This document shows, piece after piece, positions 22,917 to 30,825 of a stretch of DNA of 36,670 nt. A program made the position numbers and the translations under genes. Positions within the stretch are counted from its first letter, which is position 1, and each line of letters starts with the position of its first letter. The DNA is from Natronorubrum sulfidifaciens JCM 14089 (lineage in GTDB: Archaea; Halobacteriota; Halobacteria; Halobacteriales; Natrialbaceae). The notes below the pieces were generated by a model. The model did no database searches. It had not been told where the DNA came from and worked only from the letters and a program-made list of their open reading frames with translations. The stretch spans positions 1-36,670 of the forward strand of contig NZ_AOHX01000039.1 of NCBI RefSeq assembly GCF_000337735.1. The letters run 5' to 3'.

Positions 22917-24832
22917 CTGAACTCGGCGGTTTCCAAGATAGGGTTGCTCGCGTCGATCTTTCGGACGGGTCGGTCGCCTACGAGTCGATCGACGACGAGG
23001 ACGCACGGAAGTATATCGGCGCGCGCGGGCTGGGTGTAAAGTACGTCTTCGAACAGGGGCCGGACGTCGACCCGCTCGGTCCCGAGAACCTGCTTGCGTT
23101 TATGAACGGGCCGCTCTCGGGCACACAGGTGACGATGAGCGGTCGAATCGCCGTCTGTACGAAGTCGCCACTGACCGGCACCGTCACCGACAGCCACCAC
23201 GGCGGCTGGTCGGGCGCACGCCTCAAATGGGCCGGCTTCGACGGCCTGTTGTTCGAGGGCGAAGCCGACGAGCCAGTCTACGCCGTCGTCGAGGATGGCG
23301 AACTCGAGCTTCGTGACGCCTCCCATCTCTGGGGCAACGGCGTCCACGAGACGCGTGATACGATCGAAGAAGAGGTCGACGGCTCCTACGGCAAGAACCT
23401 CTCGATTATGGCGATCGGCCCCGGTGGCGAGAACGAGGTCAAATACGCCTGTATCATCAACGAAGACGATCGGGCATCGGGCCGCGGTGGCACGGGCTGT
23501 GTGATGGGGTCGAAGAACCTCAAAGCGATCGTCATCAAGTCCACGACGAAGATGCCCCAGCCTGCCGATCCCGAGACGTTCAAAGAGGGCCACCAGCAGG
23601 CGATGCAGGCGATCACGGAATCCGACGTTACCGCACCCAACGAGGGCGGGCTCTCGATGTACGGGACGAACGTCCTGATGAACATCGGTGAGGAGATGGA
23701 CGGTCTCCCGACGAAAAACGGCCGGTACACCTCGACCGAAGCCATGCGCGACGCGGAGGGCGCCGATATCGACGCCGAACGCGTCTCCGGGGAGAACGTC
23801 CGCGAGAACATCCTCGTCGACGAGCCGACCTGTCACTCCTGTCCGGTCGCCTGCAAGAAGGAAGTCGAAGTCCAGACGATGCACAAAGGCGAGGAGATGA
23901 ACGTTCGGATGGAGTCCTACGAGTACGAATCGGCATACGCCCTCGGCCCGAACTCCGGTCACACCGACCGCGACGCCGTTGCGCTCATGATCGACCGCTG
24001 TAACGACATGGGTATTGACACCATCGAGACGGGCAACATGATGGCGATGGCGATGGAGATGTCCGAGGAGGGCAAACTCGAGGAAGGCGACCTCGAGTGG
24101 GGCGACGCCGAGACCATGGTCGACATGATCGAACGCATCGGCCGCCGCGAGGACGACCTTGCCGACCTGCTCGCGGAGGGACCACGCCGGGTCGCCGACC
24201 GGAAGGAGGCTCACGACAACTCGCTGGCCGTCAAAGGACAGACGATCGCCGCCTACGATCCGCGCTGTATGAAAGGCATGGGAATCGGCTACGCCACCTC
24301 GAACCGCGGGGCCTGCCACCTGCGTGGCTACACGCCGGCGGCCGAAATCCTCGGTATTCCTGAGAAAGTCGATCCCTACGAGTGGGAAGGGAAAGGCGAA
24401 CTCACCGCCGCCTTCCAGGACCTCCACGCGATCTCGGACAGCTTCGACATCTGTAAGTTCAACGCCTTCGCCGAAGGCATCGAAGAGTACGTCCTCCAGT
24501 ACAACGGGATGACTGGCCTCGACGTCGGCGAAGACGAACTCATGCAGGCCGGCGAGCGCGTCTACAACCTCGAACGCTACTACAACAACCTCGTCGGCTT
24601 CGACGGTGCGGACGACTCGCTGCCGGCACGCTTCCTCGAGGGCGGCATCCCCGGGCAGGGCGCAAGCGAAGGCGAGTACTGCGAACTCGAGGAGATGAAA
24701 GCCGAGTACTACGACCATCGTGGCTGGGTCGACGGCGTCGTTCCCGACGAGAAACTCGAGGAACTCGAGATCGATATCGGGCCGGGAACGGGTGTCAGCG
24801 CCGGTGACTCGCCAGCACCAGCCGACGACTGA
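22913..24832 (+). CDS. aor: Aldehyde:ferredoxin oxidoreductase family enzyme (W-pterin)
   Basis: A 639-residue cytoplasmic enzyme of the AOR family, which oxidises aldehydes to acids with ferredoxin as acceptor, using a tungsten- or molybdenum-bispterin and one 4Fe-4S cluster. The cluster ligands are visible: CHSCPVAC (Cys307, 310, 314) and Cys514 in FDICKF. The pterin-binding regions GARGLGVKYVFE near the N-terminus and ASGRGGTGCVMGSKNLKAIVI are conserved. Specific substrate is unknown. GAGGAG five bases before ATG 22913 sets the start, which overlaps a mini-ORF. An M48 protease follows after 54 bases, possibly independently transcribed. Confidence 0.93.
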   Translation: MTELGGFQDRVARVDLSDGSVAYESIDDEDARKYIGARGLGVKYVFEQGPDVDPLGPENLLAFMNGPLSGTQVTMSGRIAVCTKSPLTGTVTDSHHGGWSGARLKWAGFDGLLFEGEADEPVYAVVEDGELELRDASHLWGNGVHETRDTIEEEVDGSYGKNLSIMAIGPGGENEVKYACIINEDDRASGRGGTGCVMGSKNLKAIVIKSTTKMPQPADPETFKEGHQQAMQAITESDVTAPNEGGLSMYGTNVLMNIGEEMDGLPTKNGRYTSTEAMRDAEGADIDAERVSGENVRENILVDEPTCHSCPVACKKEVEVQTMHKGEEMNVRMESYEYESAYALGPNSGHTDRDAVALMIDRCNDMGIDTIETGNMMAMAMEMSEEGKLEEGDLEWGDAETMVDMIERIGRREDDLADLLAEGPRRVADRKEAHDNSLAVKGQTIAAYDPRCMKGMGIGYATSNRGACHLRGYTPAAEILGIPEKVDPYEWEGKGELTAAFQDLHAISDSFDICKFNAFAEGIEEYVLQYNGMTGLDVGEDELMQAGERVYNLERYYNNLVGFDGADDSLPARFLEGGIPGQGASEGEYCELEEMKAEYYDHRGWVDGVVPDEKLEELEIDIGPGTGVSAGDSPAPADD

Positions 24833-24886
24833 TCGCCGCCACCGGATCGAAACGTCCTTTTTCTCGACGCCTGTCGGTTGTGCTAG

Positions 24887-26071
24887 ATGTCTCCGAGCCG
24901 GCTCCTTCGCCTCCAGCTGGTCGTCTCGATCGTCCTCCTCGTCGGCCTCACACTCGCGTTTCTCTGTGGAATCTGGCTCGTCAGTTACGGCCTCCTCGAA
25001 CTGCTCGAGACCGGCGCACTCGAGGTGGTGACGATTGGGGCTGCCGCCTCGCTGACCGTGGCCGCCGTTGCTGGGCTCGGAGCGGTCCGAGGTCGCCGTG
25101 GGTCCGATCGTCTTCCCCGTCGACGCCTGACGGAACTCGGTGGCGTACTCCTTCCCAGTACTGCCGTCCACGCGGTGTGGATCTTTCCCGTCGTGTGGTT
25201 CCTCATCTACATGACTGTCGTGTTCGTCGCCCCCAACTCGCAGGTACTCGCGACGATCGGAAGCGCCAGCTTGCTCGCCGCGATTGCCGCCCTCGAGTAC
25301 AGACACGTCGGGACGATCGAACAGGCCGCCGGTGCCGTCCCCATCGCGCCCGACGACGCGCCACGGGTCCATCAGATTGCGACCCGGGTTGCGACGCTGT
25401 ACGACGTTCCCGTCCCAACGATTGCGGTGTCCGACCGTGAGGCTCCCGAGGCGATGGCCGTTGGGCTCCGCCCCGGAACCGTCCACCTCGTGCTCTCGCT
25501 CGGGACACTTCGGGCACTCTCGGACGACGAACTCGAGGCCGTGATCGCCCACGAACTCGCTCACGTCGCCAACCGAGACGCGATGGTGATGACGGCCGCC
25601 TCGGTGCCGGTCGTCCTCGCCGAGGGGATTCGGACGCGTCTCGACGACGACAGTTCAGGAGCGGTCGTGACCGTCCCACTGGCTGCCGTCGCCAGCGCAA
25701 CGGCGCTGCTCGGTCGGGTCGTCACCGCGGGTCTCTCGCGAGCCAGAGAGCGAGCGGCCGACCGGGCCGCGGCCGAGGCGACAGGTTCTCCCGCGGCACT
25801 TGCGAGTGCCCTTCAGACCCTCGACGATCGGATCGACGAGCTTCCATCGCAGGATCTTCGAGCGGTCTCGAGTGTCTCCTCGCTGTCGATCCTGTCGCTC
25901 GAGGAGGAGACGGGCGAGAAACTGATGCTCGGCCCCGACGGCGACGTCGAACCGTCTTACTGGTGGCTCAGGACGCGACTACAGCGGCTGTCGAACTGGC
26001 TCTTTCGAACGCATCCGTCGACGCCCTCTCGGATCGAGTCCCTGAAAACGCTCGCTGGCGAGTCCCGATAA
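24887..26071 (+). CDS. M48 (HtpX-like) membrane zinc metalloprotease
   Basis: A 394-residue integral membrane peptidase. Four hydrophobic stretches precede the catalytic domain (about residues 8-35, 45-65, 85-110 and 115-135), then HELAH at residues 222-226 provides the HExxH zinc site in VIAHELAHVANRDAMVM. A further hydrophobic stretch (VTVPLAAVASATALLGRVV) follows and RERAADRAAAEATG likely gives the third ligand Glu. HtpX-type proteases degrade misfolded membrane proteins. The C-terminus PSTPSRIESLKTLAG is typical of HtpX (HPPTxxRI). It lies 54 bases after the AOR gene on the same strand. A 12-bp palindrome GTCACATGTGAC at 26151-26162 lies in the convergent gap beyond. Confidence 0.9.
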   Translation: MSPSRLLRLQLVVSIVLLVGLTLAFLCGIWLVSYGLLELLETGALEVVTIGAAASLTVAAVAGLGAVRGRRGSDRLPRRRLTELGGVLLPSTAVHAVWIFPVVWFLIYMTVVFVAPNSQVLATIGSASLLAAIAALEYRHVGTIEQAAGAVPIAPDDAPRVHQIATRVATLYDVPVPTIAVSDREAPEAMAVGLRPGTVHLVLSLGTLRALSDDELEAVIAHELAHVANRDAMVMTAASVPVVLAEGIRTRLDDDSSGAVVTVPLAAVASATALLGRVVTAGLSRARERAADRAAAEATGSPAALASALQTLDDRIDELPSQDLRAVSSVSSLSILSLEEETGEKLMLGPDGDVEPSYWWLRTRLQRLSNWLFRTHPSTPSRIESLKTLAGESR

Positions 26072-26217
26072 TCGTCGCAGCCAGCACCTGTTACGAGTGT
26101 GAAACGGGACGGAAAAACGGGTAGCCGATCTAGAACGTGAGAGAAACAGTGTCACATGTGACGTGTGGCCGGTTGGCCGTCCGCTGTGACGGAACTCGAG
26201 CAGTGCCGTGGAACGAA

Positions 26218-26601
26218 TCAGTCGTCGGCAACGGCGAACCCGCCGTTGTCCGCCTCGGCATCGGGTTTCGTGATCTCGATTTCGACGTCGCCGCCGTCGA
26301 CGGAGACGAGCACGTCGTCGAAACACTTGCGATACTCGGTCGCGTGTTTGCCGGAGGTGTTGATCCGGACTCGCTCTTCGACGAGGTCAGCCTCGGTCAG
26401 CTTCTCGACTTTCCGGTAGGCCGTCGACATCGGGATTTCACACTGCTCCGAGAGCTCTGTCGCAGTCAGCGACTCCTCGCTCGTCGCTTCGAGAATGTCC
26501 CGGCAGGCGTCGTCGTCCAGTGCAGCGAGTACCGCATGGGCGTCGATGGATCGGTCATCTGCGAGCAGACCTCGCTTGGATGGAGAGTTCGTCGCGGACA
26601 T
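26218..26601 (-). CDS. Winged helix-turn-helix transcriptional regulator
   Basis: A 127-residue DNA-binding protein of the ArsR/MarR-like haloarchaeal type. The winged helix is ALDDDACRDILEATSEESLTATELSEQCEIPMSTAYRKVEKLTEADLVEERVRINTSGKHATEYRKCFDDV, with recognition helix MSTAYRKVEKL; an acidic strand-rich tail follows. I choose ATG 26601 (MSATNSP) over 26649, since the longer form would begin inside the promoter. TTATATGG/CCATATAAAG (about 26661-26672) is the likely TATA on the minus strand. It is divergent from an HTH-10 regulator across 192 bases, suggesting that the pair form one regulatory unit. Confidence 0.85.
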   Translation of the reverse strand: MSATNSPSKRGLLADDRSIDAHAVLAALDDDACRDILEATSEESLTATELSEQCEIPMSTAYRKVEKLTEADLVEERVRINTSGKHATEYRKCFDDVLVSVDGGDVEIEITKPDAEADNGGFAVADD

Positions 26602-26793
26602 TGTGTTCACTCCAAGAGAGTAACGCGACCCTCTCGAAATAACGCCCAATAAATACAGGGTGCTTTATATGGGGTTCCGAAAATATGCGCTCCGAGCGGG
26701 CGTCTCGAGCGGGCAGGCGGCGCGGGCGACGTGCCGGCACTCGTCGATGATCCGTCCCGGGGGTTTAGGAGGTTCCGTTCCCAACATTGGGTG

Positions 26794-27459
26794 ATGGTTT
26801 CGGGGATCCGCGCGGAGATCAAGATCGACGACCCGGCTGGTTGTGCCGTGACAGCTGCCTCTTCGGCTGCACAGGGACGCGTCCAGTCGGTCTCGAAGAG
26901 TGCGAATCCGGACGCACCAGCGCGTGTTTCCGAGGAGTTCATGCTCGAGGCCGAGACGTACCCGGACACCTTCGACACCGACGTCGAACTGTCACCGGTC
27001 TTTTCGTATGGCTCGAGTACCGTGTATCGGTTCAGTCGCGACCTCGACCGCGGCTGTCCGTGTGACTGTATCGAACGCCACGACTCGCCGGTGATCGATG
27101 TTCGGACCCGTGGCTCGTCGCTGTTTCTGACGTTTCACGCGACGGATATGGCGAGCTTACAGGCGATTATCGGCGATCTACAGGACCGATACTCGAACCT
27201 CGACGTGCAGCGCCTCCTGCAGTCACAACAAGAGCACAGCGAACAACACCTCGTTTTCGTCGATCGAAGCGAACTGACCGCCCGCCAACTCGAGGTGCTC
27301 GAGACGGCCCACCGGATGGGCTATTTCGAACATCCGAAACGGGCGAACGCCGGGGAGGTCGCCGACGCACTCGGGATCACCGGGACGACGTTCACCGAGC
27401 ACCTCGCGGCCGCACAGACGAAACTGCTCGATGCGATCCTCCAGTACGACGAGTCTTGA
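26794..27459 (+). CDS. HTH-10 (Bat-type) regulator with CxCxC motif
   Basis: A 221-residue transcription factor: an N-terminal sensor region (about 1-150) and a C-terminal HTH-10 domain (LTARQLEVLETAHRMGYFEHPKRANAGEVADALGITGTTFTEHLAAAQTKL). The sensor region holds GCPCDCIERH (Cys88, Cys90, Cys92, His96) and an isolated Cys17. Cysteine-rich Bat-like regulators such as NarO and DmsR control anaerobic respiration in Haloferax; the spacing here is not identical to the published NarO pattern as I recall it. Redox or metal sensing is therefore an inference. ATG 26794 lies about 28 bases after GGTTTAGG, a leaderless layout; ATG-like codons further upstream are rejected. Confidence 0.85.
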   Translation: MVSGIRAEIKIDDPAGCAVTAASSAAQGRVQSVSKSANPDAPARVSEEFMLEAETYPDTFDTDVELSPVFSYGSSTVYRFSRDLDRGCPCDCIERHDSPVIDVRTRGSSLFLTFHATDMASLQAIIGDLQDRYSNLDVQRLLQSQQEHSEQHLVFVDRSELTARQLEVLETAHRMGYFEHPKRANAGEVADALGITGTTFTEHLAAAQTKLLDAILQYDES

Positions 27460-27610
27460 TCGACGGGGCTCGTCGGCTACGCCCCTATCGCCACGATGAT
27501 CGACAGACGCCGAGGTCGCGTCGTCGAACGGAGGCGCACCCAGCCCGGGCGTTCAACTCCCAAGTAAAGAACCCTTCGGCTACTACTGGATTTCGACGGC
27601 GAACCGCAAC

Positions 27611-27622
27611 CCTATATATAGG
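27611..27622. promoter_or_regulatory. Palindromic TATA element CCTATATATAGG
   Basis: CCTATATATAGG is a perfect 12-bp palindrome in the 217-base gap before the zinc-ribbon gene at 27677. As a TATA box it predicts a start near 27643 and a leader of about 35 bases. Its symmetry could allow transcription in both directions or bind a dimeric regulator. A second TATA-like stretch, TATGTATG, is at 27634-27641. No gene is seen in the gap. Confidence 0.5.
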
Positions 27623-27676
27623 TACCGCACAGCTATGTATGTAGACATTCACCGTTTCACACGATCTTGACCCCTC

Positions 27677-27826
27677 ATGAGCAGATACGAATTTACCTGT
27701 CCCGACTGCACACAAGCGATCGAGGTCAACGAGGCGATGCGAGAGGCCACGTTGGAACACGGCTGTCCGGTCTGTGGTGCCGATGTCACGGCCGGAGACT
27801 TCGCCGCCGAACAACCGACGAACTGA
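27677..27826 (+). CDS. 49-residue zinc-ribbon protein
   Basis: A complete ORF of 49 codons plus TGA: it begins MSRYEFTCPDCTQAIEV and has a second knuckle GCPVCGADV. The two CxxC pairs (Cys8/Cys11 and Cys30/Cys33) form a zinc ribbon, with an acidic helix between and a short tail ending QPTN. It resembles the single-domain haloarchaeal zinc-ribbon group I know as DUF7560, from memory. Function is unknown. It converges with the PNPOx-like gene, 27 bases away. Confidence 0.8.
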   Translation: MSRYEFTCPDCTQAIEVNEAMREATLEHGCPVCGADVTAGDFAAEQPTN

Positions 27827-27853
27827 GCACTCGAGACCCGATGGCTGTCGTCG

Positions 27854-28306
27854 TTACTCTTCGCGATCGATCGCCGTCCGTCGTCCGTTAAGCGACTCCG
27901 GCACGAGTCGGTAGAGTTCGATATCGAGTTCGTCTTTCTGCTGGGCCCATATTTCGAACAGTGGCCGCTTCGTTTCGCCGTACTGGGCGATCTGGTCCGG
28001 CGTCAACTCCGCCGGTGGGATGTTCTCGAGTGCCCCCGTCGCGATGATGCTTCGGTAGGACGACTCCTGCTCGTCGTAAACGACGATCCGGGCCGCCGGA
28101 GAGGCGTCGAGAAACGCCCGCTTTTCGCTTTCCGGTGTCGACACCAGTCGGATGTAGAACTCCCGGTCCTCGTCGTTGTATCCGTACGAAATCGGGATCG
28201 CGTACGGCTCGTCGGTGCGTGCAAGCGAGAGGACGCCGGTCTCGTGGTGGCCGAGGAACTCGTCTATCGCCGCATCGGTCATATCGGTCTCCTGGTCGAT
28301 AGCCAT
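27854..28306 (-). CDS. PNPOx-fold flavin-binding protein
   Basis: A 150-residue protein of the pyridoxamine-5'-phosphate-oxidase-like split barrel superfamily: ETGVLSLARTDEPYAIPISYGYNDEDREFYIRLVSTPESEKRAFLDASPAARIVVYDEQESSYRSIIATGALE. Members bind FMN, F420 or haem, so F420 use is possible in this F420-making organism but cannot be decided. The start at ATG 28306 is chosen because TATAAA on the minus strand (28341-28346) predicts transcription near 28319; ATG 28336 would lie upstream of it. It is monocistronic. Confidence 0.85.
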   Translation of the reverse strand: MAIDQETDMTDAAIDEFLGHHETGVLSLARTDEPYAIPISYGYNDEDREFYIRLVSTPESEKRAFLDASPAARIVVYDEQESSYRSIIATGALENIPPAELTPDQIAQYGETKRPLFEIWAQQKDELDIELYRLVPESLNGRRTAIDREE

Positions 28307-28401
28307 CGTCTCAGTGCATCGAGAAAGGGTAAACATGCTCTTTATAGTTGCCATCGACTTCGGTATCCGCCTGCCCTCCGGCATTCGGGACGTGAGACAG
28401 C

Positions 28402-28788
28402 CTACGAATCGTGCGGCTGGCCGCTGTCGGTTCCGATACAGACCGCTTCGCGGATCTCGAGGGCCGTCTCGAACGTCGCCTCGCGGTCGGTTCGCCGGCC
28501 GATCCGCAACAGCTGTTCCTCGTGGGCACGACGGATCGCCGACAACTCGCGGTCGGTGACCTCGAGGTCGTCCGCCAGCGACTCCCAGTGGCCCCATTCG
28601 ACCAAAAACAGCTCGCGGTCGTCGTCCGCCTCGAGCCGTTCGTACGCCCGACGATACTGCTCGAGTCGTGGGCTCAGCAGCTCTTGGGCTCGGTCAACGA
28701 GCGCCGGTAGGCGGGACGGAGGCACGCTCGCTTTCGCCGCCGTGAGGACGAGCACCTGCCCGTCGATCGGGTCGCCCGTGCCTGCCAT
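28402..28788 (-). CDS. Conserved-looking helical protein, unknown
   Basis: A 128-residue soluble protein that I do not recognise. It is almost wholly helical (SRLPALVDRAQELLSPRLEQYRRAYERLEADDDRELFLVEWGHWESLADDLEVTDRELSAIRRAHEEQLLRIG), with a strand-like start GQVLVLTAAKASVPPS. Its ATG follows directly on the TAG stop of the 86-residue gene (TAGATG), so the two are translated together and probably act together. No catalytic motif is visible. Confidence 0.7.
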   Translation of the reverse strand: MAGTGDPIDGQVLVLTAAKASVPPSRLPALVDRAQELLSPRLEQYRRAYERLEADDDRELFLVEWGHWESLADDLEVTDRELSAIRRAHEEQLLRIGRRTDREATFETALEIREAVCIGTDSGQPHDS

Positions 28789-29049
28789 CTAGCCACCCGC
28801 CCGCATCGCCTTCTGTGCGAACGCATCGACGAGGTCCTCGAGCACCTCTGATTCGCCGGTGAACTCGATGGTGATCTCGGTCAGCGTTAACGACGGCCCG
28901 ACGGCGACCGTCTCCGAGGCGAACGTCGCCGTCCAGCCGTCGCCGGAGACGGTGTCGTCTGCGACCTGCTCGCCGCCAAGGCCCGTCAGGTACCGAACCG
29001 TGAGCCGTTCGGAGATACCGCGAAACGATCGCTCGACACGTGCTGTCAT
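28789..29049 (-). CDS. 86-residue beta-rich protein ending in Gly-Gly, unknown
   Basis: An unrecognised small protein with alternating strands (RSFRGISERLTVRYLTGLGG, DGWTATFASETVAVG, SLTLTEITIEFTGE), a C-terminal helix EVLEDLVDAFAQKAM, and the final residues RAGG. The ending is Gly-Gly, as in MoaD and SAMP sulfur carriers or modifiers, but the GG follows a helix rather than the usual beta-strand, so a modifier role is doubtful. A relation to MoaD-associated domains is possible. A TATA-like CGAATTTATCGG (minus strand, about 29081-29092) precedes the start. The next gene begins directly after its stop. Confidence 0.75.
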   Translation of the reverse strand: MTARVERSFRGISERLTVRYLTGLGGEQVADDTVSGDGWTATFASETVAVGPSLTLTEITIEFTGESEVLEDLVDAFAQKAMRAGG

Positions 29050-29190
29050 ACCTTCGATATGGCTCTCGACACCGATAAATTCGAGCCTGCTGTAACACTC
29101 GAGCCCCCGGGGACGAAAACACTCAGACGGTCTGCGCTCGATCTCGGGTGGCGGGATCGGGACTCGGCGGGCCGTGACCAGCAGTCCGTC

Positions 29191-29550
29191 TCAGACGACC
29201 GCTCGGAACGCCACGACGGCGGCGACGCCCGCACACAGCGCCAGCAGAATGCTCTTGGTGCGCCACATGACGACCAGTACGACCGCTGCCCCACCCCACT
29301 CCGCGGGGCCGCCGGCTGCGAGTTCCGGGCCGAGGATCGCGATGACGATCGCCCCCGGGAGGACGTCGAGTCCGGCCTGTACGCGGTCGCTCACGTCGAC
29401 GCGGCGGACGAGCCAGATGCCGCCCGTCTTCGCGACGACGGTGACGACGGCCATCGCGAAGATGACGGCCACGACGAGCGGGTCGAGCGAGAGCGCGCCG
29501 TCGAACGGTGTCTCGAGTGCGAGCAGGCCCACCGTCTCACTACCCGTCAT
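29191..29550 (-). CDS. azlD: AzlD-type small subunit of amino-acid exporter
   Basis: A 119-residue membrane protein with three to four helices: LVVAVIFAMAVVTVVAKTGGIWLVRR, GLDVLPGAIVIAILGPELAAGGPAEWGGAAVVLVVMWRTKSILLALCAGVAAVVAF. This matches AzlD, partner of AzlC in export of branched-chain or related amino acids. Its start overlaps the 3' end of azlC by 11 bases, showing coupled translation. Confidence 0.87.
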   Translation of the reverse strand: MTGSETVGLLALETPFDGALSLDPLVVAVIFAMAVVTVVAKTGGIWLVRRVDVSDRVQAGLDVLPGAIVIAILGPELAAGGPAEWGGAAVVLVVMWRTKSILLALCAGVAAVVAFRAVV

Positions 29551-30313
29551 GCCGGATCACCTCGAGCAGCGCCGCGGTGAGTCCGCCGAGCAGGATGTAC
29601 CACTGCCCCGAGAGGAGTTCGGCGGCGACGACGCTCGTTGCGAGGGCGACGATCCACGGGGCCAGCGTCGATCGGCCGTCCCAGAGTTCGACCACGAGTG
29701 CGACGAAGACGGCGACGAGGATGAAGTCGACGCCGTAGCGGTTCGGGTCGCCGACCGAGCCGCCGGCGACGGTGCCGAGGATCGTCGAGACGACCCAGAA
29801 CAGCCAGAGTGCGATGCCGCTGCCGAGCAAGAACGCGCCGCGTCCGTTGCCGGCTCTGAACTCGCGCATCGTCAGCGCCCAGTTCTCGTCGGCCATCAGA
29901 CAGAGGCTGCTGTAGATCTTCGTCGGCGAGAGGCGGCCGAGCCACGGCTGTAACGCCGCGCCCATCAGCGAATACCGCAGGTTGACGGCGAAGGTCGTCA
30001 CGACGAGTGCAGCGATCGGGATCGGCTCCGTCCAGAGTTCGACGGCGATGATCTGAGCCGCGCCGGCGAACACCGTTGCGCTCATCAGCGTCGCTTCCGC
30101 GACGCTCAGTCCGGCCTGACTCGCGAGGACGCCGAAGGCGACCCCGTAGCCGGCGACGCCGAACGCGATCGGAACACAGGTGAGAAAGCCGGCACGAAGT
30201 CCCGACAGCCCGAACGTCACGGGTTCGGACTCCGGCTCCGTCGGCTCCTCGCCACGCTCGCCGCTCGTCGCATCCGACTCTCGAGGGGACTCCCCACGCT
30301 GCGTTTGCTCCAT
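29540..30313 (-). CDS. azlC: AzlC-type large permease subunit of amino-acid exporter
   Basis: A 257-residue integral membrane protein of the LIV-E family. After an acidic 35-residue N-terminal extension come about six to seven helices, with the AzlC signature GLRAGFLTCVPIAFGVAGYGVAFGVLASQAGLSVAEATLMSATVFAGAAQ and NLRYSLMGAALQPWL. With AzlD it probably exports branched-chain amino acids or analogues at the cost of proton motive force. The start at ATG 30313 is the first Met of the frame. The 173-base gap upstream to the SAMP-like gene holds only a putative promoter. Confidence 0.9.
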   Translation of the reverse strand: MEQTQRGESPRESDATSGERGEEPTEPESEPVTFGLSGLRAGFLTCVPIAFGVAGYGVAFGVLASQAGLSVAEATLMSATVFAGAAQIIAVELWTEPIPIAALVVTTFAVNLRYSLMGAALQPWLGRLSPTKIYSSLCLMADENWALTMREFRAGNGRGAFLLGSGIALWLFWVVSTILGTVAGGSVGDPNRYGVDFILVAVFVALVVELWDGRSTLAPWIVALATSVVAAELLSGQWYILLGGLTAALLEVIRHDG

Positions 30314-30486
30314 TACGACGCTCTAGGTCACTCTCGGAGCGTCGGTGCCTAAATCGTTCTCGGAATCGCCCTCAGGCGGGCGGATTTCGAGCCCAGCGGT
30401 ATCACCGTTCGGTCGCCGGCTCCCGCCGGCGTGCTGCCGAACGGCCACGGAAACGCGCCCGACCAACCGTCGACTCGAGGCTTGCC

Positions 30487-30777
30487 TTACCCACCCGCAA
30501 CCGGCGGAAACACCGACAGCGTATCGCCGTCTTCGAGTCCTGTCTCGGGGCCGGCCATATGCACCACGTCGCGGCCGTTTTTCAGCACGCTCAACTGTGG
30601 TTTGATCGCCAGTCCCTCTGGACCGTCCTCGAGCAACTGCCCCTCGAGGCCCGCGTACTCGGTCTCGAGGGTGGCGAGGACGTCACCGACGGTCTTCGCG
30701 TCGTCGAACGCACGCCGCTGTGTCTTCTCCCCGACAGCCTCGCGAAAGGTCGCGAAAAACCGCAACTCGAGTTCCAT
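30487..30777 (-). CDS. samp3: SAMP3-like ubiquitin-fold modifier / MoaD-like sulfur carrier
   Basis: A 96-residue beta-grasp protein ending in VFPPVAGG, with the free C-terminal Gly-Gly needed for activation by UbaA (E1-like). In Haloferax SAMPs are attached to lysines of target proteins and can supply sulfur for molybdopterin or tRNA thiolation. The start MELELRFFATFREAVGEKT, the central VLKNGRDVVHM and the end match H. volcanii SAMP3 as I remember it better than SAMP1 or SAMP2. GAACTTATGCC (minus strand, about 30798-30808) gives a leaderless start at 30777. Confidence 0.85.
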   Translation of the reverse strand: MELELRFFATFREAVGEKTQRRAFDDAKTVGDVLATLETEYAGLEGQLLEDGPEGLAIKPQLSVLKNGRDVVHMAGPETGLEDGDTLSVFPPVAGG

Positions 30778-30825
30778 ACTGGATGGATGGGGGCAATTGG
30801 CATAAGTTCGGGTGCCACCGTGTGC

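Noticed and set aside
22853-25564. 903-codon minus-strand open frame
   Set aside because: Antisense to the AOR and M48 genes, with no family similarity, and no plausible domain; long antisense frames are common at this GC content.
26151-26162. Palindrome GTCACATGTGAC
   Set aside because: Lies between two convergent stops with no promoter near; single short palindromes of this size can occur by chance.
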